A stretch of DNA of 64,000 bases from Sediminibacillus albus (GCF_900101125.1 NZ_FNFL01000003.1:372001-436000), one strand, 5' to 3'. Shown: positions 25,890-36,328, counted from the first letter of the stretch. Numbers and translations are program-made. Notes: generated by a model from the sequence alone, not told the origin.

Positions 25890-26339
25890 ATGAGTCACTT
25901 AAACCCCGAAAAGTTATCCGTAGAGTTCAGAGGTGGCATCACACCCACAAGTCCCTTCTTCCCTCGCCATTACACCCTGACCCACTCGGATAGTACCGCT
26001 GAACTTTTTGTCACCATTGCACGGAGTTTTGCCTGGGATAAGATCAACCCTTTGCGAGACGAAGTAATGGGCAAATGGATAAAATGCAACAACTCCTTTG
26101 CCTTCCATGCTTTTGTTCAGGTTGACGGGCCAGATGCCCAAATATCGGCAACTGTGCGGGACGAGATATTCCGGAGAGAACTTCCACTGGCCTTAAAGGC
26201 AATCCGTTATGCAGATCACACTTTTTTTGCAATCCATCCTAGTCTTGATAATTTTCCTATTATAATAGATTTTGTCTCCTCGGACCCCCGTTTTCGGAGG
26301 AGGGAAAATTGGGGCACCTTTAAGGACTATACCTCATAG
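25890..26339 (+). CDS. staygreen-family protein
   Basis: A 149-residue protein with the Staygreen (SGR) domain: KLSVEFRGGITP, PRHYTLTHSDSTAELFVTIA and INPLRDEVMGKW are the family hallmarks. Plant SGR is a Mg-dechelatase acting on chlorophyll a. Bacterial homologues in non-photosynthetic firmicutes have been reported to dechelate chlorophyll, but their natural role is unknown. The gene stands alone between a terminator and a small convergent gene. The family is clear; the function here is not. Confidence 0.85.
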   Translation: MSHLNPEKLSVEFRGGITPTSPFFPRHYTLTHSDSTAELFVTIARSFAWDKINPLRDEVMGKWIKCNNSFAFHAFVQVDGPDAQISATVRDEIFRRELPLALKAIRYADHTFFAIHPSLDNFPIIIDFVSSDPRFRRRENWGTFKDYTS

Positions 26340-26388
26340 TCCTTTCTTTAAGAATAGAATAATCACCTAGAGTATTATCAAACTGTAT

Positions 26389-26526
26389 TTATTGCTCCTT
26401 TTCACGAATACTAAAAACCATTCCGAGATAAAGGACAGCGCATAAAGTTCCCATTAGATAAAAAAGAGTGAAGCCGGAAAATAGCGATGTAATTATCCCA
26501 ATTAACACGCTAATCAGTAGTCCCAC
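26389..26526 (-). CDS. small two-helix membrane protein, 45 aa, GTG start
   Basis: A 45-residue protein from a GTG start with GAGG six bases upstream. Two hydrophobic segments (about 2-18 and 20-38) and a charged REKEQ tail. The open frame continues upstream without a better start. No recognised family. Confidence 0.5.
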   Translation of the reverse strand: MGLLISVLIGIITSLFSGFTLFYLMGTLCAVLYLGMVFSIREKEQ

Positions 26527-26610
26527 AGAGATCCTCTTCGTGCAGGTGTATCGTATCCTATGTGAAATAATTTTCCTCTTCGCTGTCGCTTAAAAATGAT
26601 TTCCTATATA

Positions 26611-26652
26611 AAAAAGGCATAAATAGACCGTAACGGTTATTTACGCCTTCTT
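26611..26652 (-). terminator. terminator of mqo
   Basis: Minus-strand stem AAGGCGTAAATAACCGT pairs with ACGGTCTATTTATGCCTT and runs into TTTTTTATA. Confidence 0.8.
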
Positions 26653-26663
26653 TTATCTATCAA

Positions 26664-28169
26664 TTATTTCGAATGAGTATACTCCGGTTCTGCTAAGCCA
26701 AGCGTCCGTCCTGTTGAGGTGTGAATGTCGCGTACTAGCTCTGGATTTTCCATTAGCGACTCGCCATAGGAAGGGATCATTTCTTTTATTTTTGGTTCCC
26801 ATTCTTTTAGATGCTGCGGGAAGCATCTTTCCATTACCTCAAGCATGACGGATACGGCGGTAGAAGCTCCCGGCGAGGCACCAAGCAAGGCAGCTATCGA
26901 GCCGTCTGCTGCGCTGACTACTTCCGTGCCAAATTGAAGTGTTCCTTTACCGCCATCCTCCGTATCCTTAATCACTTGGACACGCTGACCAGCAGTTACT
27001 AAATTCCAATCCTCGCTTTTGGCGTTAGGGATAAATTCACGTAACTCTTCCATACGTTTTTCTTTGGATAAGATAACCTGTTCAATCAGGTATTTTGTCA
27101 AAGAAACGTTTTTCACCCCTGCCGCCACCATGGTAGCAAGGTTATCCTGTTTTACGGACGTTAACAGATCAAGCATGGAACCCGTTTTTAAGAACTTTGG
27201 CGAAAAGCCGGCAAACGGTCCAAATAACAGGGACTTTTTATTATCGATAAACCGTGTATCCAGATGCGGCACAGACATTGGCGGAGCACCAACCTTCGCT
27301 TTTCCATACACCTTCGCATGGTGCTGCGCGATAACCTCCGGATTATCACATACCATAAATAATCCGCTTACAGGGAAACCACCAATATGTTTTGATTCAG
27401 GTATGCCGGTTTTTTGCAGCAAATGAAGACTTCCGCCTCCTCCGCCGATAAAGACAAAGTTTGCGGTATGGTATTCAATTTTTCCGTTCTTGTTATCGTG
27501 AACTTTTACTTCCCACGTACCGTCACTCGTTTGCTTAATATCTTCCACACTATGCTTATAGTTTATTTCAAGGCCTTTACCTTCCAAATGATCAAACATT
27601 TTGCGGGTTAACGTGCCAAAATTGACATCTGTACCCGTATCGATTTTCGTTGCGGCGATTGGCTCATCCATCGCCCGTTCTTCCATGATAAGCGGAATCC
27701 ATTTTCTCAATTGTTCTGGATCATCCGAAAATTCCATTCCCTCAAACAAAGGATTGTCTGCCATCGTTTTAAAACGCTTTCTTAAAAACTCCACGTTTCG
27801 CTCCCCATGGACAAGACTCATGTGGGGCAAGGGCATGATAAATTCCTGCGGATTTTGTATCCGGTTGTGATTTACCAGATAAGACCAAAATTGTTTGGAA
27901 ACCTGAAACTGTTCATTCACTTTTATCGCTTTCGAAATATCGATCGAGCCATCCGGGTTTTCATGCGTATAGTTCAGCTCACACAGCGCAGAATGTCCCG
28001 TTCCCGCATTATTCCATACGTTCGAACTTTCCTCTCCTGCCCTATCAAGCTTTTCAAACACGCGAATATTCCATTCCGGCACTAATTCTTTCAGTAATGA
28101 ACCCAGTGTCGCACTCATGATTCCTGCACCTATTAAGATAACATCGGCTTTCGTATATGTTTTGCTCAT
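26664..28169 (-). CDS. mqo: malate:quinone oxidoreductase
   Basis: FAD-dependent, membrane-associated enzyme oxidising malate to oxaloacetate and passing electrons to the quinone pool, a bypass of NAD-malate dehydrogenase in the TCA cycle. The 501 residues open with the FAD-binding motif [15 protein letters not shown]. The conserved [16 protein letters not shown] and the C-terminal [12 protein letters not shown] segments are present, and the length is typical. Monocistronic with its own terminator. Confidence 0.96.
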   Translation of the reverse strand: MSKTYTKADVILIGAGIMSATLGSLLKELVPEWNIRVFEKLDRAGEESSNVWNNAGTGHSALCELNYTHENPDGSIDISKAIKVNEQFQVSKQFWSYLVNHNRIQNPQEFIMPLPHMSLVHGERNVEFLRKRFKTMADNPLFEGMEFSDDPEQLRKWIPLIMEERAMDEPIAATKIDTGTDVNFGTLTRKMFDHLEGKGLEINYKHSVEDIKQTSDGTWEVKVHDNKNGKIEYHTANFVFIGGGGGSLHLLQKTGIPESKHIGGFPVSGLFMVCDNPEVIAQHHAKVYGKAKVGAPPMSVPHLDTRFIDNKKSLLFGPFAGFSPKFLKTGSMLDLLTSVKQDNLATMVAAGVKNVSLTKYLIEQVILSKEKRMEELREFIPNAKSEDWNLVTAGQRVQVIKDTEDGGKGTLQFGTEVVSAADGSIAALLGASPGASTAVSVMLEVMERCFPQHLKEWEPKIKEMIPSYGESLMENPELVRDIHTSTGRTLGLAEPEYTHSK

Positions 28170-28548
28170 TTTACCTTCAAACTCCCTAACGTTTTGCTAA
28201 AGATGTAGTTACTTCTACGAAGGCGTTTCCAATAGCAATGTCCGTTCCGACAAAGTTCCACATCTTTTCCAAATATTTTTATCCTATATCTAGTTTATCA
28301 CTATTATCAAAAGATTAAAATATTCATTGCTAGTATAAGGCATTTTATGAAGATGGGGGGGTTTTTCGTGATTATAGATATTACTGAAGAAATAATACGT
28401 AGTGAGGAAGAGCTTGTTGTGCTGGCCACTAAATAATGGAGGATGAATTGCTTTTTGTTATGATGGACTTAAATCTAAACTTGCAGTCTCCTGAATTTCA
28501 AATGGTTCTCGCCATCAAGCTATCTTCCTGTCCTTTCTGGAGCTGAAT
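28170..28548. other. gene-poor stretch with tiny open frames
   Basis: About 380 bases. A plus-strand frame at about 28355-28436 reads ...DITEEIIRSEEEL, preceded by a G-rich run. It recalls the start of a pyridoxamine-phosphate-oxidase-like protein, but it stops after about 25 codons. A second small frame overlaps its stop. I regard both as a possible gene remnant, not a gene. Confidence 0.3.
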
Positions 28549-28585
28549 AAAAAAAGGAAGGAAACCACTCTCATGGCTCCTTCCC
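28549..28585 (-). terminator. terminator of aldo/keto reductase gene
   Basis: Minus-strand GGAAGGAGCCA...TGGTTTCCTTCC stem followed by TTTTTTT. Confidence 0.85.
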
Positions 28586-28621
28586 CGTTAAAATTACTTT
28601 TCACGGCGAGCTAATTGTCAC

Positions 28622-29617
28622 CTATTTTGAATGAATAGGTAAGGGGGCGTTCTCGGCAATAAAGCCTTTTTCCACTAATTCATTCCAGAATTGTTTCGGA
28701 ATGTCTCTTTGAATCATCTCGATGTCTTCTATGATTCTCCCTGGATGGGTAGATCCAGGAATCACCGCTTTGACAGCAGGATGAGCAGTCGAGAACTGCA
28801 GAGCTGCCGCCTTTAATGGAACATCGTATTTCCCACCGATTTTATTTAGCTGGTTTACTCTATCCAGAATCTCGGGACCGGCTTTCTCGTAGTTATAATG
28901 GTCGCCGCCAAGCAATACCCCAGAATTATAAGGACTTCCCACCACAATATCGATGCCTTTCTTTTCAGCGGTCGGCATCATCCGCTGCAATGCGTGCTCA
29001 TGCTGCAAAAGGGTGTACTGCGTTGCCGACAGACAAACATCCGGCTGGGTTTCCTCCAGCATCATTGCCAATTCGATCGGCTCTGTCGTATTAACCCCAA
29101 GTCCCCAGGACCGGATAACGCCTTCTTCCCGCAGACGGGTCAGCACACGAAAGGCACCTTTTCTGGCTTCTTCAAACTTCGCAGTCCATTCTTCTCCGTG
29201 AAAGTCAGGAGAAACGTCGTGAACAAACACCATATCCAAACGATCGGTCTTCAACCGTTCCAGACTCTGTTCGATTGACCGCTCTGTTGCATCCTCGGTA
29301 TAGTCGGTAATCACTTTATTGTTACGGGCATACTGGAACAGCCCTTCTTTCTCTTCTTTCTCATCGAGGACATAGCGACCGACTTTGGTACTTATCACAT
29401 AATCATCCCGATTATACTTGGACAACACTTCCCCGACACGCATCTCCGCTAGGCCGGCACCATAGAAAGGCGCTGTATCAAAGTAGCGTACACCTTGGTC
29501 CCAAGCGGTTTGAATAGTAGTTTGCGCTTCATCTTCCGGAACCTCCCGGAACATATTTCCCAAAGGAGCAGTGCCCAGCCCAACTTTATGGTTTAATGCT
29601 TCTTCTAGTGATTTCAT
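28622..29617 (-). CDS. aldo/keto reductase
   Basis: NADP-dependent aldo/keto reductase in a TIM barrel, resembling the D-threo-aldose/L-fucose 1-dehydrogenase branch. Catalytic residues are visible: Asp in YFDTAPFYG, the Tyr of that motif, Lys in STKVGR and His in VHDVS. About 331 residues from the ATG at 29617, chosen because AAAGGAGG precedes it. The substrate (an aldose or other carbonyl) is unknown. Monocistronic. Confidence 0.88.
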   Translation of the reverse strand: MKSLEEALNHKVGLGTAPLGNMFREVPEDEAQTTIQTAWDQGVRYFDTAPFYGAGLAEMRVGEVLSKYNRDDYVISTKVGRYVLDEKEEKEGLFQYARNNKVITDYTEDATERSIEQSLERLKTDRLDMVFVHDVSPDFHGEEWTAKFEEARKGAFRVLTRLREEGVIRSWGLGVNTTEPIELAMMLEETQPDVCLSATQYTLLQHEHALQRMMPTAEKKGIDIVVGSPYNSGVLLGGDHYNYEKAGPEILDRVNQLNKIGGKYDVPLKAAALQFSTAHPAVKAVIPGSTHPGRIIEDIEMIQRDIPKQFWNELVEKGFIAENAPLPIHSK

Positions 29618-29861
29618 GGATTCTTTTCCTCCTTTGTTCAAACCATTTTCTATCATTGTATATCCGGGTACAGGAAAAATAAAACAATTGATACAACATT
29701 GCTTTTCAGAACGTATCTCTATAACTTTTTAGTTTTGAACGTTAATCTTGATTCATTTTATGAAAAACCCCTTCTAGATTAAAGGGTCTCCTCATAGTTT
29801 CTAGAATAAATGTATAATAAGGTAATTCTCCAATTTGATTATTTCATTTGGGAGGTGTCTT

Positions 29862-30398
29862 GTGAAAGTAATAATTCTTTTATTATCGATGTTTTCGATA
29901 GTATGGTTGATTGCTTGTACTGACACTAACAATACAGCGATAGAGGAAAGTGCAAACCAAGATGGTGAAAATCAAGAAAAAACAGAGAAGGTTAACTACG
30001 AAATTCCAGAGAGAGACAATTGGACGCTATCCTCAAAATTTGAACATACAGTTGAACCGGAAAGTGGCGAAGGACATACTTACGAGATTGTAGGAAATAA
30101 AAACACTTTAGGATTCACCGGTCCTTTTCCAATTGTATCCAAACAGCCACAAAAATATATGTGGTTTTATTTTGGAAAAGAAAATATATATGATATACCA
30201 GTAGAAGTAAAAGCTATAAAAAAAGGGACTGACAAGGTTGTTAATATAGACTCCGGAACCTTTTTTGAGGGCGCAGAGGTAAGCCCTAATAGTGTCAATA
30301 TGCCGTCTCATCTAAGATTTCCATCAGCCGGCGTTTGGAAATTGCTTATATATATCGACAAAAAGCATTTTGAGAGTATCGTAGTACATGTTGAATAA
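29862..30398 (+). CDS. lipoprotein of unknown function
   Basis: A 178-residue lipoprotein from a GTG start with GGGAGGT upstream. Signal peptide with lipobox LIAC; the mature protein begins with an Asn/Glu/Gln-rich linker. The folded part (about 60-178) contains PFPIVSKQPQKYMWFYFG and ends in a beta-rich FPSAGVWKLLIYIDKKHFESIVVHV stretch, read here as an immunoglobulin-like strand pattern. Not recognised. Terminator downstream. Confidence 0.75.
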   Translation: MKVIILLLSMFSIVWLIACTDTNNTAIEESANQDGENQEKTEKVNYEIPERDNWTLSSKFEHTVEPESGEGHTYEIVGNKNTLGFTGPFPIVSKQPQKYMWFYFGKENIYDIPVEVKAIKKGTDKVVNIDSGTFFEGAEVSPNSVNMPSHLRFPSAGVWKLLIYIDKKHFESIVVHVE

Positions 30399-30450
30399 GG
30401 AGAAGGAATCACTAATAAAGAGCTTAATTTATTTTTAGAAGGTTTAAAGC

Positions 30451-30484
30451 AAACCTAGTAAAATCATTTTACTAGGCTTTTCTT
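30451..30484 (+). terminator. terminator of lipoprotein gene
   Basis: CCTAGTAAAA-TCA-TTTTACTAGG stem followed by CTTTTC. Confidence 0.8.
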
Positions 30485-30508
30485 GTAGTATTCATTCTCA
30501 TGCTAAAT

Positions 30509-30534
30509 AAGATCCCCTTAAAAAGGGGGATCTT
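30509..30534 (-). terminator. terminator of fbp
   Basis: AAGATCCCC / GGGGGATCTT stem just after the fbp stop; T-rich tract modest. Confidence 0.65.
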
Positions 30535-30542
30535 AAGTATGT

Positions 30543-32474
30543 TTATTTCAAATATCGGTATTCCAACAAGTCGTTCAGAATAGAAACTTCCTGTAATAAC
30601 TCCTCGCCGATATTGGTTTCCCGGACCTTCTTCCTTTCCAGTTCTTTATCGACTAGTCTTTTTACGGATAGTACATCCATTCCATTCTGCAAGATTTCTT
30701 CTTTGGAATTAAAATGTTCGTGGGCGACGAGCTGCATGCCGTAGGAATTGTATAATAACGTATAACCGGCAATTCCGGTTGTTGGTTGATAAGCCTTGGA
30801 GAATCCCCCATCTATCACAACCATCTTTCCATTTGCTTTAATCGGGTTCTCTCCTTCAATTTCTTTTACTGGTGTATGGCCATTGATGATATGCCCCTGA
30901 TCTGGATCCATAGCAAACTCTTCCAGGATTTTTCGGCAGATTTCTTCCTGTTCGCGTAAATAATAATAAGGATTCTTTCGCTCCTTATGTGTTTTTTTAT
31001 CTTTGATGAAATACCTTTCGAAGGTTGTCATCTCTCTTTTGCCAAATAAAGACGAATTTTCTCCGGTCCATAAATACCAGACCATGTCTGTTGCCAGGTC
31101 ATCTGTATCTTCTGGATGAGCGAAGGCATAGCGTAAATAGTATTCAAAAAGATCAAATAGCTCTCGACCTTTATAGCTCTTCCCTTCGACCACCATGCTT
31201 TCCATATTGCCTTCTTCATCCAGTGGAATACAACCATGGATTAACAAGTTGCCGTTATACTTCAAATAAAGACTGCCCTTTTTCATCAGGAACTTCATAT
31301 GTCTGGCCAGCTTTTCCGAATGCTGGACAGAAAACAGGAGCCTGTCCATCACTTCTGCTTCTTCCTCCAGCAATTGTTCTGGCTGGTCCGGATTAACCGT
31401 TGCAAAGCACGGGTTCTCGATTTGATAGGTTTTGCCATGAACCGTCACTTCATTATTGTCATAATCAATTTTTTCAAGCAGCAGCCGATCAGACATATTG
31501 AAATTTGGACGCCTTTTGATAATCGGGCTTTCGAGCTTGAACTGAATCATCGCGATCGCCTGGTGGATTTTTGTAATCTGCCATTGTTCATAATCGGACA
31601 GCTTTTCATCCGACTGTTTCTTTGGTCTGAAAGCTGGATTGTCTCCGTAGTATTTTTCGGCTAGATTAAGAAGCGGCCGTAGATTGATTCCATAAGCATC
31701 TTCAATGATATCCAAATTGTTATAGCGGGCACAAATCCGGATGATATTGGCGAGACAAACCTTTGACCCGGCATATGCACCAAGCCATAACACATCATGA
31801 TTGCCCCATTGAATATCAACGGAATGGTAATTGATCAGCGTCTCCATGATTTTATCCGGCTCCGGTCCCCGGTCGTAGATATCCCCTACGACATGAAGGT
31901 GATCGACAACCAGTTTTTGCGTCGTATAAGCAAGTCCGATAATCAGCTTATCCGCCTGTCCGAGAGCGATAATTTGCTGGACGATCTTTGTATAATATTC
32001 TTTCTTGTTAGTGAATTCATCTGTTTTGTACAACAGTTCTTCTATAATGTAAACGAATTGTTTTGGCAATGCCTTCCTCAGCTTGGATCGAGTGTATTTG
32101 GAGGAAGCATAGGAAATAAGCTTGATCATCCGCTCGATCATTTGCGTGTACCATTCATTTAATTCTTGTGTACTATTGAAGTTGTTTTTTATAAGCTGAA
32201 TTTTTTCTTCTGGGTAATATACTAATGTCGCAAATTCAGTGATCTCTTCCTCCGATAACTTCTCTGCAAACAGGTCGCTTATTTTTTCTTTCACTTTGCC
32301 CGAGCCATTTCTTAACACGTGCTGAAAGGCTTGATATTCCCCGTGTAGATCACTGACAAAGTGCTCTGTCCCCTTGGGGAGATTAAGGATAGCCTCGAGG
32401 TTAATAATTTCCGTCACTACTTTTTCTTCGCTATCATATTTCTGGGCTAGTAAATCTAAGTACCTAGTGTTCAA
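30543..32474 (-). CDS. fbp: class III fructose-1,6-bisphosphatase
   Basis: Gluconeogenic phosphatase converting fructose-1,6-bisphosphate to fructose-6-phosphate. The 643-residue Firmicutes-type (class III) enzyme has a calcineurin-like fold. Metal-binding segments [34 protein letters not shown] and IINGHTPV are all present. Start is TTG at 32474 preceded by AGGGGA. Together with mqo, cstA and the acetate-type symporter in this window it fits growth on organic acids. A short possible gene overlaps its start. Confidence 0.95.
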   Translation of the reverse strand: MNTRYLDLLAQKYDSEEKVVTEIINLEAILNLPKGTEHFVSDLHGEYQAFQHVLRNGSGKVKEKISDLFAEKLSEEEITEFATLVYYPEEKIQLIKNNFNSTQELNEWYTQMIERMIKLISYASSKYTRSKLRKALPKQFVYIIEELLYKTDEFTNKKEYYTKIVQQIIALGQADKLIIGLAYTTQKLVVDHLHVVGDIYDRGPEPDKIMETLINYHSVDIQWGNHDVLWLGAYAGSKVCLANIIRICARYNNLDIIEDAYGINLRPLLNLAEKYYGDNPAFRPKKQSDEKLSDYEQWQITKIHQAIAMIQFKLESPIIKRRPNFNMSDRLLLEKIDYDNNEVTVHGKTYQIENPCFATVNPDQPEQLLEEEAEVMDRLLFSVQHSEKLARHMKFLMKKGSLYLKYNGNLLIHGCIPLDEEGNMESMVVEGKSYKGRELFDLFEYYLRYAFAHPEDTDDLATDMVWYLWTGENSSLFGKREMTTFERYFIKDKKTHKERKNPYYYLREQEEICRKILEEFAMDPDQGHIINGHTPVKEIEGENPIKANGKMVVIDGGFSKAYQPTTGIAGYTLLYNSYGMQLVAHEHFNSKEEILQNGMDVLSVKRLVDKELERKKVRETNIGEELLQEVSILNDLLEYRYLK

Positions 32475-32658
32475 ACCGAACGATTCCCCTTTCGATGCTC
32501 CGCCTTACGTTTGATATATAAGCAGCCATTGTGTTTTTGCATTCAAGTCCTTTCATCTTTTTCTCCATATACCATTGGATTTCCTGCATGGCTTTGGGAT
32601 GAAAAATATCCCAAAAAGAGAAGGAAAGTGCACCGTTATGTCTTGGACTCCAAAACAT
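32464..32658 (-). CDS. possible 64-aa protein overlapping fbp start
   Basis: Frame from an ATG with GAGGGAG ten bases upstream, beginning [13 protein letters not shown] and ending inside the fbp start region. Helical, basic C-terminal half. No recognised family. The good ribosome binding site and overlap suggest co-translation with fbp, but coding is not proven. Confidence 0.35.
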   Translation of the reverse strand: MFWSPRHNGALSFSFWDIFHPKAMQEIQWYMEKKMKGLECKNTMAAYISNVRRSIERGIVRFEH

Positions 32659-32736
32659 TAACTTTGCACTCCCTCTAGGTGGTACTTTCCCTTGTAAATA
32701 CCCATTGTCATCTATTACTAATCAGCCCTTAACTAA

Positions 32737-33276
32737 TCATCGGCTACATGCAGCCCGGTAAAATGAAATTACTCCCTTTAAAGATAAATGGTTAATAGCC
32801 CTTTTTAGATCAACATCCTCCTTGATATGCTTTGGAGTACAAGGCACGTAAATATCCGGTTTTATCCCGATTCCACTCATCCCGTCCCCTTCATCAACTC
32901 TAGATAATTTAGACGTTGGATACCATAATTCAAATTTATCTGCCCAGCTCCTTACAGCTATATTCGCATAATCATTTAAACCTATTGGTCTTCCTATTAC
33001 CGTAACCATAGAGGAGTTTTTACACACCTCCACAAATGAATCACCCGAACTTCCACAATATACATCCGTTAACAAAATGATCTTGTCGGGACCAGGTTCT
33101 GTATTTATCACCAAACTGTCCTCCGTTTCGCCAAATTCAAGCTCAACAAAACTTCTCCCCCTATTACTTTCCAGTTCCCCGATTATGGAGTTTATCTGAT
33201 TTAAAGTGGTCGAATTATGGTTGGAGGCAGCAACATGTTTTAGTAATTTAATGCGGAGATTGACATCTCGATTAGT
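32737..33276 (-). pseudogene. S41-family peptidase, 5'-truncated
   Basis: C-terminal part of a tail-specific (S41) serine protease. The catalytic Ser lies in YCGSSGDSFVE; DEGDGMSGIGIKPDIYVP is the typical region that follows. The frame stays open upstream to 33276 (LLKHVAASNHNSTTLNQ) without a start codon, ending at a stop right beside the beta-lactamase promoter. The N-terminal half and any signal peptide are missing, so the gene was probably cut when the bla operon arrived. An internal GTG at 33114 could still yield a fragment. Confidence 0.75.
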
Positions 33277-33287
33277 TTATTTTAGGG

Positions 33288-33343
33288 TTGACATTCCTTA
33301 GATTACATATGTAGTATTGTATTACAGATGTAATCTATAGGAT
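33288..33343 (+). promoter_or_regulatory. bla promoter with two BlaI operators
   Basis: TTGACA (33288) with an 18-bp spacer to TAGTAT. BlaI-type boxes TACATATGTA (33304-33313, perfect palindrome) and TACAGATGTA (33323-33332) overlap the -10 and the transcription start. TACA-N2-TGTA is the known BlaI/MecI recognition core. Confidence 0.85.
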
Positions 33344-33354
33344 AGGAGGGATAA

Positions 33355-33417
33355 ATGCTTAATGTAACGTTGACCCGTTGTGAAGTATTTTACTTTGACA
33401 GAAAGAAGGAATCATGA
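33355..33417 (+). CDS. 20-aa leader peptide coupled to bla
   Basis: Small frame starting at an ATG with a strong ribosome binding site (AGGAGGG, four to five bases upstream), reading MLNVTLTRCEVFYF and more. Its TGA at 33415-33417 overlaps the bla start (ATGATGA). The beta-lactamase itself also has a GAAGGA site, so the leader may tune translation by coupling. A chance frame is possible. Confidence 0.45.
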   Translation: MLNVTLTRCEVFYFDRKKES

Positions 33418-34346
33418 TGAGAAAAACAACCCGGAACAAGTTCAGGATGATGAAATTCACACTATACATAGCATTGCTATGTATAGCAATGCTTGCGGCA
33501 TGTTCAAACGCAGAAAATAAAACAGATGCCTCAACCAATGAAAAAAAGAAATCGGAGAAAACCATCGATTTAGATGAAGAATTCTCCCAAATCGAGGAAG
33601 CGTTTGACGCCCGACTGGGGGTCTATGCAATTGATACGGGCACGAATCAAAGCGTCAAATACAATCCGGACGAACGTTTCGCCTACTCCTCCACCTTCAA
33701 ATTACTTGCCTCAGCATTCTTGCTGAAGCAAAACGATCTCAAAGATCTTGAGAAGGTCGTGACCTTCGTTAAGGATGACTTGGTTACCTATTCTCCTGTT
33801 ACGGAGAAACATGTGGATACTGGCATGACCCTTTTAGAAATAAGCGAGGCGGCTATTCGAAAAAGCGATAACACTGCCGGCAATTTGTTACTCAATGCTC
33901 TTGGTGGTCCTGAGAACTATAAGCAAGCCTTGCGTGAAATCGGCGATGATGTTACACAGCCCGAGCGGTACGAAACTGAATTAAATGAATTCTCACCAGG
34001 GAATAAACGTGATACCAGCACACCCAGAGCCTTGGCCAACAATCTGAGAAAAGTCGTACTTGGTGATTTCCTTCCGCGTGAGAAACAAGAGTTACTTATC
34101 GATTGGATGAAAGGAAATGCAACAGGCGACGCACTAATACGTGCAGGCAAACCGGAAGGGTGGACAGTCGGGGACAAAAGCGGGGCGGGAAGTTACGGCA
34201 CAAGAAATGATATTGCCATTGTATGGCCACCAGGGAGAGAACCCATCGTCATAGCAGTAATGTCCCGGCATAAGACAAAGGATGCAAAGTATGACGATGA
34301 ACTAGTTGCAAGGGCAGCTGAAGTCACACTAAACGCTTTTAAGTAA
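33414..34346 (+). CDS. bla: class A beta-lactamase, lipoprotein form
   Basis: Serine beta-lactamase (310 residues) hydrolysing penicillins and related drugs at the outer face of the membrane. Lipobox LAAC places the lipidated Cys at residue 30. Active-site motifs: Ser93-Thr-Phe-Lys96 (SxxK), Ser151-Asp-Asn153 (SDN), Glu187 in the omega loop (ETELN) and Lys255-Ser-Gly (KSG). It resembles the Bacillus PenP/BlaP type. Inducible via the BlaI boxes upstream and the blaR1-blaI genes downstream. Confidence 0.95.
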   Translation: MMRKTTRNKFRMMKFTLYIALLCIAMLAACSNAENKTDASTNEKKKSEKTIDLDEEFSQIEEAFDARLGVYAIDTGTNQSVKYNPDERFAYSSTFKLLASAFLLKQNDLKDLEKVVTFVKDDLVTYSPVTEKHVDTGMTLLEISEAAIRKSDNTAGNLLLNALGGPENYKQALREIGDDVTQPERYETELNEFSPGNKRDTSTPRALANNLRKVVLGDFLPREKQELLIDWMKGNATGDALIRAGKPEGWTVGDKSGAGSYGTRNDIAIVWPPGREPIVIAVMSRHKTKDAKYDDELVARAAEVTLNAFK

Positions 34347-34555
34347 AAGGAGCACACATGTCGGACAGAACTGGCATGTGTGTAACTTTCTTTGTTCCGC
34401 TTTGTTGGCCGTTTCTAACATACCCTGTCATTCTTGTACTTATTTTTCTTTATCAAAAATAGTATACTATTTATCATACTGCAGAGGTTGCCTGCCTTGT
34501 TTATCCTTCTAACAACAACATGGACAAATCGATTCCGGATAAGGAGATGAATAGA

Positions 34556-36328
34556 ATGCCGGACTTCCACCTGGCTGTATGCATGTTTGTATCGACTTTC
34601 GTGGTCATTGCCATCGTACTGATCCGGAAGATTTTTCAGAACCAGTTATCATCCAAATGGCAATACAATTTATGGTTTATTTTGCTGACTTCGCTAACAC
34701 TTCCCTTTCTCCCTGCGAATTTATTGAACATTGGATCTTCGTTCGTGTGGAATCGCAACCAAAATAACAATCTATCACCGGCCAATACCTCCACAGAGAA
34801 TCTCATAACGGAAAACGGAAGAGATTGGGCGCACGATTTTTCCATTTCCGTCAATCGGTTTGACGTGACATGGCTAAATCAAATCCTGACTATTGCCTGG
34901 GTTGCTGGCATTCTTGTTATGGTTGCTCTGAACCTGCATGCATGGTTGAAACTGAACCAAGTCAAAAAGTCTTCCAGGCCGATGACGAATCAGGAAGTAC
35001 TCACTATATTCGATAAATGTAGGCAACACCTGCATATTTCGCAAAAAACTGTACTGGCGGATTCACCGCTAGTAAATTCGCCGATGACGTTTGGTATTTT
35101 CAAAACCTACATCATACTGCCCTGTGATGCAAAAGCATGGCTATCCGAGGATGAACTGACATACATTTTTCTTCATGAATTACATCATGTGAAATATAAA
35201 GACATTGCGACGAATTACTTGATTGTCCTGTTCCAAATGTTGTATTGGTATAATCCGCTAATTTGGATGGCTTTCCGAAAAATGCGGTTAGACCGGGAAA
35301 TCGCCTGTGACAGTGCCGTCTTAAAAACACTCGATCAAGACAATTATGCAGCATATGGAGACACCATCATCAAGTTCGCGGAGAAGTCCATTTCTGCAAG
35401 CCGGTTTGCCATGGTCAACCAGCTCGCCAGTTCCAAGCAGCACTTAAAAGAAAGGATTGTGCGGATTGCTGCCTTTAAAACAGAATCCAGACTGTTAAAA
35501 ATAAAAAGCATTCTGATTTTCAGCATACTCGCAACAGTGGTCGTTTGCCAGATACCAGTTGTTTCGGCCATGTCTCACGGAGAGGATCGAGTTGATTTTA
35601 AAAATAAACAGACAGTATATGAGGATTTAAACGGTTTTTTCGATGGGTATGATGGCAGCTTCGTCCTTTACGATTTGCAGAAAGCACAATACCATATCTA
35701 TAATAAAGAGAAAAGTGTGTTAAGGGTTTCGCCAAACTCCACATACAAAATTTACGATGCGTTATTTGCACTCGACTCCGGTGTCATTACACCCGGGCAG
35801 ACTTCCTTGGAGTGGGACGGCACACCGTATCCATATAAAGCCTGGAACCAAAATCAAAATCTATCTACTGCGATGGAAAACTCCGTATCTTGGTATTTCC
35901 AAGAGCTGGACAAAAAGATACAAAGGCATCATATCCAAGCCTATCTTCAAAAGATCCAATACGGAAATCAAAATTTATCCGGTGGAATGGAAACATACTG
36001 GCTGGAATCTTCGTTAAAAATATCACCAATTGAACAGGTGCAAACACTAAAAGACTTTTATACAAACCAATTTAAGTTCAAGGAGAAGCATGTTCAATTC
36101 GTTAAGAAATCCATTAAGCTGGAGTCAAAAGACCATGCAGCACTATATGGAAAAACCGGCACAGGCACGGTCAACGGAAAAAACGTGAACGGCTGGTTCA
36201 TCGGATATGTAGAAACGAAAAACAACACTTATTTCTTTGCAACCAATATTGAAAACAACCATCACGCAAATGGCAGTATAGCTGCTGAGATAACAAAATC
36301 CATTTTAAGAGACAAAGATATTTACTAA
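34556..36328 (+). CDS. blaR1: BlaR1 beta-lactam sensor/M56 metalloprotease
   Basis: Integral membrane sensor-transducer. Residues 1-340 contain four membrane helices and the M56 zinc protease motif His207-Glu-Leu-His-His211. An extracellular penicillin-binding sensor domain follows, with Ser395-Thr-Tyr-Lys398 and Lys533-Thr-Gly. Acylation of Ser395 triggers BlaI cleavage. The second motif reads Ser-Val-Ser (443-445) where SxN is more usual. The ATG at 34556 (MPDFHL) is preferred because AAGGAG sits nine bases before it; the ATG at 34520 has no such site. Followed by blaI after 22 bp. Confidence 0.92.
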   Translation: MPDFHLAVCMFVSTFVVIAIVLIRKIFQNQLSSKWQYNLWFILLTSLTLPFLPANLLNIGSSFVWNRNQNNNLSPANTSTENLITENGRDWAHDFSISVNRFDVTWLNQILTIAWVAGILVMVALNLHAWLKLNQVKKSSRPMTNQEVLTIFDKCRQHLHISQKTVLADSPLVNSPMTFGIFKTYIILPCDAKAWLSEDELTYIFLHELHHVKYKDIATNYLIVLFQMLYWYNPLIWMAFRKMRLDREIACDSAVLKTLDQDNYAAYGDTIIKFAEKSISASRFAMVNQLASSKQHLKERIVRIAAFKTESRLLKIKSILIFSILATVVVCQIPVVSAMSHGEDRVDFKNKQTVYEDLNGFFDGYDGSFVLYDLQKAQYHIYNKEKSVLRVSPNSTYKIYDALFALDSGVITPGQTSLEWDGTPYPYKAWNQNQNLSTAMENSVSWYFQELDKKIQRHHIQAYLQKIQYGNQNLSGGMETYWLESSLKISPIEQVQTLKDFYTNQFKFKEKHVQFVKKSIKLESKDHAALYGKTGTGTVNGKNVNGWFIGYVETKNNTYFFATNIENNHHANGSIAAEITKSILRDKDIY

